Shown here piece by piece: positions 7,348 through 14,510 of a stretch of DNA of 14,510 nt (the first letter of the stretch is position 1; every line of letters begins with the position of its first letter). Made by a program: the position numbers and the translations under genes. Source of the stretch: Obelidium mucronatum (taxonomy: Eukaryota; Chytridiomycota; Chytridiomycetes; Chytridiales; Chytriomycetaceae); assembly GCA_025765595.1 (NCBI GenBank), contig JAIVFH010000563.1, positions 1 through 14,510 on the forward strand, read 5' to 3'. The notes under the pieces are model-generated. The model was not told the origin of the DNA and did no database searches. It saw only the letters and a list, made by a program, of their open reading frames with translations.

Positions 7348-8462
7348 ATGTGGACTTTGGCGGTCTTCCTGGCTCAAACAGTTGCTATTTGGATTCAACC
7401 ACCTCCACCAAAAGGCGTAGTTGTGTCACAGCTTTTAATTCATCCAATCAAGTCATGTAAGGGAATCAGTGTATCGAAGGCCGCCTTTGGAAAGTTTGGC
7501 TTTGAGTTTGACCGGTTGTGGATGTTGGTTGATGCAAAGGACCATTCAGTCTTTGTAACGCAGCGGGATCACCCCTCGCTGGCGCTCATCACACCAGTGC
7601 TCAATAGCAAAGGAGCTCGATATTCTGACGGTGGTGATATGGTTGTGTCTGCACCAGGCAAGAAGGACCTGGTCCTTAAATTCAGAAGGTAACGTGATCC
7701 TACGGTAACCTGTTTCAGTCAATCACATACTCTTGATTTAGTTCACTGTCCAATATGAAGAAAGTCGACACAAATGTATGGGAAAAGCCAGTTGTTGGAC
7801 TGGATGAAGGAGATGAAGCTGCTACTTGGTTCACTGACTACCTCGGATTTCCAGTCCGCCTCTTGATCAAATGCAAAGAAACAATCCGTCCTCTGGCGGA
7901 AAGAAATACCCCACCCGGTCTGGAATATCCTGCTCAGGTATGTTCCGTAAAAACAGGACTTGTGGGAAACAAAACTAACTTAGCCACTTCCCGCTCGCAG
8001 ACAGCGTTTGCGGATGGTTATCCCTTTTTAATTGCCACGACTCCTTCGCTTGCGGTTGTTAACGCGCGGTTACCCTCCACAACAAGCCCTCGAACCATGA
8101 ACCACTTTCGGCCCAATATTGTTCTGTCCACTGTGAAAGCACCAACATCACGTCTTGAACCATTTGCTGAAGATTCTTGGAAATCCATTCGAATCGGGTC
8201 GGAAGTGCTCCATATTGTGTCCCATTGTACACGTTGTCAAATGCCTGGGAATGACATTGAAAAAGGTTCACCAAGCGATCCTGCCGTCACAAGGACGCTT
8301 ATGAAATTCAGAAGAGTGGACCCGGGAAAGAAATATGAGCCATGCTTTGGGATGAATGCAGTGAGCCAAAAAGAGAATGGGTTTATATCTGTAGGTGATT
8401 ACGTGGAGGTTTTGGAGGGTGGCGTTCAACATGACGGAAAAATCGGGGTTTGGAGAGTTTGA
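7348..8462 (+). CDS. MOSC-domain protein, mARC-like molybdenum cofactor enzyme (332 aa)
   Basis: Exons 7348-7688, 7742-7937 and 8001-8462; the first intron is phase 2 and the second phase 0. Residues 1-17 (MWTLAVFLAQTVAIWIQ) form a hydrophobic N-terminal anchor. A MOSC N-terminal barrel follows (VSQLLIHPIKSCKGISVSKA, FDRLWMLVDAKD, VTQRDHPSLALI). The MOSC domain contains FADGYPFLIATTPSLAVVNA, HFRPNIVLS, the SHCTRCQMPGND segment with Cys258 as the likely molybdenum ligand, and FGMNAVSQKENGFISVGDYV near the end. This order and length fit eukaryotic mARC proteins, which reduce N-hydroxylated compounds with cytochrome b5 on the mitochondrial outer membrane (family knowledge). Location and substrate here are inferred. 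The second intron is 63 nt with no in-frame stop, so its retention would insert 21 residues. Confidence 0.85.
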
Positions 8463-8522
8463 TATGTTTGCGAGTGCCTTTTTGAGGTTCTGGCTTTAAG
8501 GCGTTATGCCGAAATTGTCGTA

Positions 8523-8529
8523 TGACTCA
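8523..8529 (+). promoter_or_regulatory. TGACTCA site just before the UBA/LRR/GAT gene
   Basis: A perfect TGACTCA ends four bases before the ATG at 8534, in a 71-bp gap after the MOSC gene. At that distance it would lie in the 5' UTR or at the transcription start, so regulation is uncertain. Confidence 0.2.
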
Positions 8530-8533
8530 TTAA

Positions 8534-11500
8534 ATGAATGCAAACAACTCGTTGGACACAAAACGCGAAGAGAGGCTTCTGATCTCGCTTTGCTCGATGG
8601 GGTTTCCAGCCTCTGAAAGCCGCGTGGCTTTAAAGAGTGTGAGAAACGCGTCTGAGAAATCCGATGATGCTGTGCTTGATGCAGCTGTCGCCACCCTCTT
8701 GAGGAAAGAAACCGAAGACTTTGGCGAGGGAGACTACGGCCAGTATGGCTTCGAACAAGGTGGGTGCTTTGGTTTTTTTACCCTGAATGACCTGATGCTA
8801 CAAATGCCCAATGTCCAGACGTGTTTGCACCAGAGGCCATCGAGAGTCCAAAACCTGAACCGACAACTCTACGCATTGACTCGCTGCTAACGAAGCTCAC
8901 TCTTCAAATGGATAAAACTGTGAAGAACATCAAGCAGCTGATCCCATCTGCATCATCGCAAAATGGATCAAAACCACAGACAGAGCCGCAGCAGAAACAC
9001 CTAGCGGCAGATCTATTCACTATTGGATCATCCGGGTCTGTTGATTCGCTGCCAGCGGTTCCGTCTCGCCATCAGTCAATCATGAAAACAAAGAAGGCAA
9101 ATATGTCCCCAAAGCGAGTACGTTTTGATTTGCCAACACAATCTGGTGCCTCTTATAGCCACTTGTCATTTTCAGACAGTCGGCTGATATCCCCGCCTCC
9201 CAGCAGTTTATCTTCAGAAACTTCTTTAAAGTCTATACCTACATCAGATATATACATGCCACCCGCCAGCGAATCATCAGAGGTTTCTGGCTTAATCCTC
9301 CCCGAAAACGCTTTACCGCGGTTGCCAAAAAAGGAGATATCAGAGTCACCTGAAGTATGCCAACAACCGAATTCAAACTCTGCCTCATCTTCAAGTTCGC
9401 AACAACGAAAGCACTACGAACCAACCCCTCCTTCTGCACCCGCTCATGAAAAACTGGTACCAATCCCGTACAATCTGCATGAGATATACTCCTATTACCA
9501 ATCACGGTGTGTTGTACATGGAGAAATGCCACTAGAACCACTTGTCCATCAAATTGAAGCGGCAATAACTCTCAATGCAGTATCGGATCATCTCACAACT
9601 TTGGATCTTACGGGCGTACTCATCAACGACAAGAATGTATGGTCTTTGAAAGACCTTCTAGGGGAGCAGTTTGGGCTGCGACAACTCTGTCTTGTTGAAT
9701 GCGGGCTCCAAGATGGAATCGTTCAAGAACTTTGCGGGGCATTAGAAACAAGTCAAAGTTTATCGTGGATTAGTTTTTGTGGGAATCGAAAAGTGAGAAG
9801 GGAGGGGGTGAAATGCATTAGCCGACTTGTTCGAAAACTGAGGAGGCGTTTGCGGTACCTGGATTTAAGTGGGATGTATATTGATGAACAAGGGTTTACC
9901 ATGTTGGCTAAAAGTGTTTCGTATTCCGGGGAAGATGATTTGGGAACGCACTGTTTGGAGATATTAAAGTTGGATGGTTGTCGATTGAGAAATTCTGAGC
10001 TGAATGCTTTGGGTATGTTCTCCGCTCCTCCCTCCTCTATTATTAATTTATTTTCTGGAACTTGTTTTGTTAGCAATGGGACTCGCTCAATCCAATGTCA
10101 CATACTTGAACCTCCGAAACAATAATATTCCATTTGATTGTGCGCCCGCTTTGGCAAATCTGTTGAATCTTTGTGACTATGGCTCAAAGTCCCTTCAATA
10201 TTTGGATTTAAGAGGAAACAACTTGCGACACTCGTTGGGAACCCTGACGCGGGCATTGATGGGAAACACGTCTTTAATTTCTCTTAATCTAAAAGACAAC
10301 CGATTGGAATCAGCCAGTCTTGACGAGCTTGCGGATATGCTTGCTGTGAATCGGTGCCTCAAACATATCAATTTGAGTGGAAATAACTTGGGCAGAGACG
10401 GACCGCGAAGCTCAAGTGCATTGAAGAGATTATTTGGGTTGAAAGGGAGTGTGTTGCAGGAACTTGAGGTGGCTGATGCGAATTTGGGAACTGATTGTAT
10501 TGTTGCGATAGTCGAAGTTTTATCAGCTGCTATTCACGACCAGATGTCTCTGCGGCGACTGGATTTAAAGAATAATCCGATGGGCAGTAGGGGAGCTGTT
10601 GCGTTATTGGATCTCGTCCGGACAGCCAAGTATCTGATCAATGTCACTGTTTTTCCTGTTTACGACTCCAAAGGTGGGCTGTTAGGAGATCCAGACGTGG
10701 CAGTTTTGTGTTCTCGGATTGCGGATAAATGTTCCTACAACAGGGACATGATGGTTGCGAAGCGAGAAAAGCGGGCTTCTGTTGTTGATTTAGATGAAGT
10801 AATCCCGCTTGATCCAAATGAAGAGGATGGACTCCATTGTCATGCCAACGCGAAACATCAAGGCCAATTTTCAGATCTGGAAGAACTGCATTCCAAGGAA
10901 GATTTGCGCTCGCAAGAAATCATAAATAGTGCAGAAAATCAGCAAAATGTATTTTCTAAGCAGCTATCCGCTGAATCAATGGAATTTGAAGAGCCGGGTC
11001 AAAGCTTTATCACGGAAAACAGAGATAAATTCTCTCTTCTCAAATTTCAGCATGAAATTTTGGAAGCGGAGGAACGATGCATTATTCTCGAAGAAATGAT
11101 GAACCACGTACAAATTTGCGTTGCTGGAGGGAGCACTGAAGGTTTGGCTGTGGACGGCGATGTGATGCAGGTATTTTGATATCCAGGCAACCCTGAACGG
11201 TTCTGAAAATTATTTTCAGGAGTTGTACAATGCCACTAAAAAGTTTAAACCCAATCTGGAACGCGCGATCAGAGAAGGATCAATCGAAGAAGAAGAGACT
11301 CTGTGCGCGGCATTGGGACTGAATGATCGCCTTGAAGAATCGCTTACAATCTATGATTACGTAACAAGTGCCCTCGCAAAACACGAGGACTTGGGCGATA
11401 CCACCGTTGTGAGGAAAAACAGTGGATCCAATCGGCACATGGATAGCTTGAAGGCGAAACGTCAGGCTGAAAGTGGTGCAACTGAAAGCCAGCGGAACCA

Positions 11501-12169
11501 ACAGTCTAGCGCATCTGGTCCACACAACAAGCTTGATAGAAGCGTAACGAATACTTCAAAAAGCTCATCGCCTGGCGATTCACTCACAAAATCTGAAAAG
11601 TTTGTCATTCAGGCTGCAGTGGGGAAAGACACAAGGGCTATACCCGCATCTCTTGTCTCAGCTGGAAGAGTCATAAATGACGTCATGCTACTAAGCGACG
11701 ATGACTTGGGTGCCGCGCAGCTGCGGATGAAGTTTGTTACAGGCAGTTGTCAGCAGCCACCAGCCACGATATCAACGGAAAGCTCAAGTCGACTGTCTAG
11801 TCCTGTGAATACGTTGCAAAGGCGCAAGGATAGTGCAAACACGGTTGTTGACTCTGACGAGTTCCCCGTTATCCCCGCAGCACAGTTGCTCTATGTTGGG
11901 CACGCGTCCGAAAGTGGGTCCTCCTTGAAATCCGACATGAAAACAGCATTACCGCCGCCGAAAAAGATCAAAAAGAGTTTTTCAGTGTCATCTTTTGATG
12001 ATGTAGCTGTCGGGCAAGAAGTGACAACTACAAAAACCTATATGGATGACTCGTTTTTGGCTGAACTAGACTCTCAGGTACGGTAATTATTTACTGATTT
12101 TTATTTGGGTTAACTCTGGATTAGATGAAGGAAATCGATGAATTTTTAAGCAGCGCAAGTTTGAAATAG
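8534..12169 (+). CDS. UBA - PP1-docking motif - PPP1R37-like leucine-rich repeats - GAT protein (1139 aa)
   Basis: Exons: 8534-8759, 8819-10012, 10074-11170, 11220-12077, 12125-12169; the joined length divides by three and each junction keeps frame. Residues 13-56 look like a UBA domain (REERLLISLCSMGFPASESR, DAAVATLL). Lys174-Phe178 is KRVRF, a PP1 RVxF docking motif, after a Ser/Pro-rich stretch. LVPIPYNLHEIYSYYQSRC leads into leucine-rich repeats at about 334-665 (LTTLDLTGV, LRYLDLSGMYIDEQG, VTYLNLRNNNI, LQYLDLRGNNLRHS, LISLNLKDNRLES, LKHINLSGNNLGRDG, LRRLDLKNNPMGSRG). Residues about 790-897 resemble a GAT three-helix bundle (FQHEILEAEERCIILEEMMN, ERAIREGSIEEEETL, DRLEESLTIYDYVTSAL). A Ser-rich tail ends MKEIDEFLSSASLK. 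I infer an adaptor that brings protein phosphatase 1 to ubiquitinated cargo. PPP1R37 likeness and both ubiquitin-binding domains are recognised by eye. Confidence 0.75.
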
Positions 12170-12176
12170 CATATTA

Positions 12177-12182
12177 AATAAA
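12177..12182 (+). terminator. AATAAA poly(A) signal of the UBA/LRR/GAT gene
   Basis: AATAAA lies 7 bp after the stop at 12167-12169, immediately before the hairpin at 12186. Confidence 0.45.
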
Positions 12183-12185
12183 AAC

Positions 12186-12200
12186 GCGCCAATATGGCGC
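12186..12200. repeat. Perfect 6-bp inverted repeat between convergent genes
   Basis: GCGCCA-ATA-TGGCGC forms a short GC-rich hairpin in the 33-nt gap between the stop codons of the converging genes. It is directly visible; a role in termination is inferred. Confidence 0.5.
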
Positions 12201-12202
12201 TC

Positions 12203-13301
12203 TCAAACTTCTTGCGAATCCGCTTCTTGAAGTGTTGCGGTTGATCCAGAGTACTTTGCGTCTTGTAGATAGGCCTGTTTTTCCTTCACTCGTTCAACTT
12301 GCGACGCTCGGCGATCTCGAGCGAGATCTATTTTAAGTTCTAGCTCTTTACGCTCTTGTCTGGCTGTGGATTTGCGAATGGCGTCTTGTATTTGAGCATG
12401 GGCACGGGTTTCTAACAAAAAAAGAACCACAAAGTCAGTCAATTGGCGATTGCAGTTAAATCCGTACTTTCAACTTCATAAACGCTTTTTCTTGCCACTT
12501 CTCGTTTCTGCTCGATCTTACTGTTTCTTATTTGTATAGCTTTCTGTTCCTTTGCTGTAAGGTTGGCAAGTTTCGAAGTTGAGTTTCTCAGGGAATCTTG
12601 AATCGATACACGCGATAACGCCGCTTGAAATGTATTTTGAGTGTTAAACGAGTTTTTCTGATCTGCGACCCGTCATCCGGTTATGGTACCTGATACATCT
12701 GACAAACTGGCGCGAGCTTTGTTTCTCTTCTCCTCTAACTTTTTGCTTCTCAGTGCTGCGGCTTTCTTATCTTTTTCATCTAGTCGCTCGATGTGGGAGT
12801 ATGAGCTGCGGCGAGCGTCATTGATCGAAGCTCGAGCAAGGATTGCTGAAATGGGCAATGAGCTAGGTAATAAGAAAGAAACGAAGGATTGTAACCATCA
12901 ACATCGTCCAAAGTGGCACGAGCCTTTTCTCTCTTCTCCGCAAGCTTCTCCTGCCGTTTCTTTTCGGCTTTTTCGCTCTTTTCATGTAATGATTCCAAGG
13001 AAACGGCTGAGTTGCGAATGGTTCCAGCCCGTGAAAGGAAAACTACATTGCATTATTTTAGAAATGCCACGATACGTAACACTATTATATAAATACTGCC
13101 TCTACCGTCGAAATCTTCCAAACTGGCAGCAGCTCGTTCTTTGCGTTCTTGAATCATCGCGCTCTTTGATTTCAGAGCTTGAGCTTCCCTCGTAAGTTTT
13201 TCCTTTAGAGATGACATTGCGCGGTCTTCCTTCTCGGACGCGATTTTCTCTCTGCGGGCGGCTGCTGCCTCTAAGCGAGACGCTGTGGAGGAAGAGTCCA
13301 T
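12203..13301 (-). CDS. Stathmin-like coiled-coil protein with four tandem modules (287 aa)
   Basis: Minus-strand exons in order: 13301-13106, 13042-12896, 12845-12690, 12623-12468, 12411-12203; all introns are phase 1 and 50-66 nt long. The total of 864 nt gives 287 residues with no stop. Each of the first four exons encodes one charged helical module: RLEAAAARREKIASEKEDRA...RAAASLEDFD; SLESLHEKSEKAEKKRQEKL...KARATLDDVD; HIERLDEKDKKAAALRSKKL...KARASLSDVS; LSRVSIQDSLRNSTSKLANL...REVARKSVYEVE. The final exon has IQDAIRKSTARQERKELELK, VKEKQAYLQDAK and a short acidic end. Modules of EAAxxRR, KLxEKRxKA type resemble stathmin helices, which bind tubulin dimers (family knowledge). A tubulin role is inferred; a generic coiled coil is the alternative. 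The donors GTTACA and GTACCA are off-consensus. Its 3' end meets the gene ending at 12169. Confidence 0.7.
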
Positions 13302-13331
13302 TTTTTCAAGATAGTATTCTGGAAGGGGCTT

Positions 13332-13337
13332 TTTATT
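13332..13337 (-). terminator. AATAAA (minus strand) after the short stathmin-like gene
   Basis: TTTATT on the + strand reads AATAAA on the minus strand, 85 bp after the stop of the gene ending at 13422 and 31 bp before the next minus-strand ATG. Confidence 0.35.
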
Positions 13338-13421
13338 CTTTGCTACAAAACTTAATAATAAAGAACTGATAAGGGAATTGAGTATTGAGTGCATAATTAA
13401 GAGAGAGATAGAGGAAACGGT

Positions 13422-13876
13422 TTACTCGTCGTCGGCGACCGCAATAGTTTCGCTCGATAGCGCGTGTTTGGAACCCTGAAGATGGGCCTGCTTTTCCTTG
13501 ATGAGATCAATGTTTGCAGCCTTGCGGTCCAGTGCCAAGGCAGTTTGGAGCTCATGTTCCTGGAGCTCCTGGAGAGTAGCCGACTCGCGAATGGCATCCT
13601 GAACCTGGAAGCGCGTTCGAGCAGCTGATGGACACAATTGGGTAAGAATAGAACCAGAACAGCGACGCGTTTCAGACACTCACCTTCCACGTCCTCGAGA
13701 CTCGCGTGCGCCTTTGCTCTCTTTTCCTCAATCCACTCTTTCTTGAGCTCCTGCGCCTTTTCGTCCTTCGCGTTCCATTCCTTCAGTTCAGCGCTGAGGA
13801 CTGCTGCGTGTTCTTCATCGAGGCTGCGGCGACGGTCGGCGGCGGCTTCGATTCTGTCGTTGATTTGGCTGTCCAT
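13422..13876 (-). CDS. Short stathmin-like coiled-coil protein (131 aa)
   Basis: Minus-strand exons 13876-13684 and 13624-13422 are joined by a 59-nt phase-1 intron (GTGAGT...CATCAG). The first exon reads MDSQINDRIEAAADRRRSLD, then ELKEWNAKDEKAQELKKEW and EEKRAKAHASLEDVE. The second reads VQDAIRESATLQELQEHELQ and IKEKQAHLQGSKHALSS with an acidic ADDE end. It is a paralog of the four-module gene just downstream: the first exons share the start MDS, the EAAA block and the SLEDxx junction, and the last exons share QDAIR and KEKQAxLQ. An in-frame ATG at 13996 would add 40 residues. I prefer 13876 because the paralog starts there and a TATA-like sequence lies between. Stathmin-type tubulin binding is an inference. 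Confidence 0.7.
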
Positions 13877-13942
13877 GTTTGGTTTTCTGTAGTTTTTGTT
13901 TGCTTGAAGTAATTCGGGCAGGTCGTTGAGTTTGTCCCAGGG

Positions 13943-13949
13943 TGAGTCA
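13943..13949 (-). promoter_or_regulatory. TGACTCA/TGAGTCA AP-1-type site upstream of the short stathmin-like gene
   Basis: A perfect site lies 67 bp before the minus-strand ATG at 13876. It is one of three TGACTCA sites in the window, all just upstream of gene starts. Confidence 0.25.
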
Positions 13950-13963
13950 TTGGCAGTCAGAGT

Positions 13964-13972
13964 CTTATATAA
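13964..13972 (-). promoter_or_regulatory. TATA-like element of the short stathmin-like gene
   Basis: TTATATAAG on the minus strand lies about 88 bp before the ATG at 13876 and favours that start over 13996. Confidence 0.35.
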
Positions 13973-13985
13973 TCTTATTCTTTGA

Positions 13986-14192
13986 AACAGACGCATTTAT
14001 GCCACATATCTGTCTTCCATCAACATTCTTTCGGAAAGCAACGACTCGGAAGGCCTGCCGCATTGGCTCGGTTTGGCTCCAGACTTCAGAGGCAATCAGA
14101 CTTCACCCATGACATCGAATGGTTCTGCTTTTGTGTTCAATACTGTAGACAGAATGGTGGATCCATTGGTTGTTGAAGAGATACATGATTGA
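13986..14192 (+). other. Open frame with no early ATG, possible exon or gene remnant
   Basis: The frame between TGA at 13983 and TGA at 14190 is open for 68 codons and reads like protein (ESNDSEGLPHWLGLAPDF, FVFNTVDRMVDPLVVEEIHD). Its first ATG is at 14109. Directly upstream is the promoter of a minus-strand gene, so no 5' exon is available nearby. It may be a truncated remnant or chance. I do not recognise it. Confidence 0.2.
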
Positions 14193-14382
14193 TGATCATC
14201 CCTCAAAAAGTATTCAGAAGTGTCAAGAACAACGTTATTATCACTCACGTTTCGAATCACGAGTCTCTTCAATGTTTATTCTTAGGAGGCCTTATTCCTC
14301 GAAATCTGATTGGCTCCCACTCTTGACGCAATCTGCTTGGCTCACAACTGATGTATCCTCTCCAACCCCAACTCCTCTTTGA
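14185..14382 (+). CDS. Doubtful small open frame (65 aa) before an AATAAA
   Basis: The ATG at 14185 (MIDDHPSKSIQKC) opens a frame ending SPTPTPL-stop, 36 bp before AATAAA at 14419. It overlaps the end of the open frame at 13986 in another frame, so the two could be parts of one broken or spliced gene. A CTTAG acceptor-like site at about 14286 would allow the second half to be a last exon. No known motif is visible. The rest of 14383-14510 is AT-rich with nothing I can support. Confidence 0.15.
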   Translation: MIDDHPSKSIQKCQEQRYYHSRFESRVSSMFILRRPYSSKSDWLPLLTQSAWLTTDVSSPTPTPL

Positions 14383-14418
14383 AACCACATCACATGTTTT
14401 ATAAACATTAACAATTGA

Positions 14419-14424
14419 AATAAA
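14419..14424 (+). terminator. AATAAA signal near the right edge
   Basis: AATAAA lies 36 bp after the stop at 14380-14382. It could also be chance in AT-rich sequence. Confidence 0.25.
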
Positions 14425-14510
14425 ATGATTCCAGCAACAGTGGACTGTTCAGAATTGATGTGTAGGGCTATCGCTTAGAGAAAACAAATCAACTCAAACC
14501 ACACTCATGC

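Noticed and set aside
11357..11364. TTACGTAA palindrome
   Set aside because: It lies inside coding sequence for the GAT region (TYDYVT codons), so it is more likely chance than a promoter site.
11678..11685. TGACGTCA CRE-like palindrome
   Set aside because: It lies inside the coding sequence of the UBA/LRR/GAT gene (codons for Asn-Asp-Val-Met).
13877..13996. 40-residue N-terminal extension of the short stathmin-like protein
   Set aside because: The paralog begins at the equivalent of 13876 and a TATA-like sequence lies within the extension.
1..14510. Transposon, CRISPR or prokaryotic operon structure
   Set aside because: No transposase, long terminal or inverted repeats, or regularly spaced repeats were seen; the repeated similarity in 1-5740 is gene duplication.

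Overview
The window looks like a compact nuclear genome segment from an early-diverging, probably chytrid-type, fungus. Genes are dense and are cut by many short introns (about 46-95 nt, GT...AG). Several genes carry AATAAA signals close to their stops. The protein set includes fungal Pap1/Yap1-type bZIP factors, a mitochondrial K+/H+-exchange-related protein, a MOSC protein and a PPP1R37-like protein. The phylum is an inference; the eukaryotic gene structure is seen directly. All exon joins below were worked out by hand from reading frame, splice sites and paralog alignment, with no transcript evidence.

Region 1-5740 (all + strand) is a tandem cluster of bZIP-type genes. In order it holds: the 3' part of a damaged family member (1-876); a more decayed relic with only tail exons left (about 1098-1530); an intact bZIP gene (1708-3320); a short bZIP-only gene (3588-4088); and a second intact full-length gene (4226-5740). 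The three long members share a helical C-terminal region that I cannot match to a named domain. It has the same phase-0 intron positions and three cysteines at fixed positions. Yap1/Pap1-type sites lie upstream of two of these genes, which suggests auto- or cross-regulation.

Region 5800-8462 (+) holds a mitochondrial K+/H+ exchange-related gene (two exons), a candidate small spliced membrane-protein gene of about 62 residues, and a MOSC/mARC-like molybdenum enzyme gene (three exons).

Region 8534-12169 (+) is one five-exon gene for a 1139-residue protein with an unusual layout: UBA domain, PP1-docking RVxF motif, PPP1R37-like leucine-rich repeats, GAT domain and a low-complexity tail. This suggests a ubiquitin-linked protein phosphatase 1 adaptor.

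Region 12203-13876 (- strand) holds two related coiled-coil genes with stathmin-like sequence. One encodes one repeat plus a tail (131 aa). The other encodes four repeats plus a tail (287 aa), with each repeat on its own phase-1 exon. The longer one converges tail-to-tail on the PP1-adaptor gene with 33 nt between the stop codons.

Region 13877-14510 holds the promoter of the shorter coiled-coil gene (TATA-like and AP-1-like sites) and then two weak + strand open frames with an AATAAA signal. No tRNA, rRNA, transposon or CRISPR array was seen.
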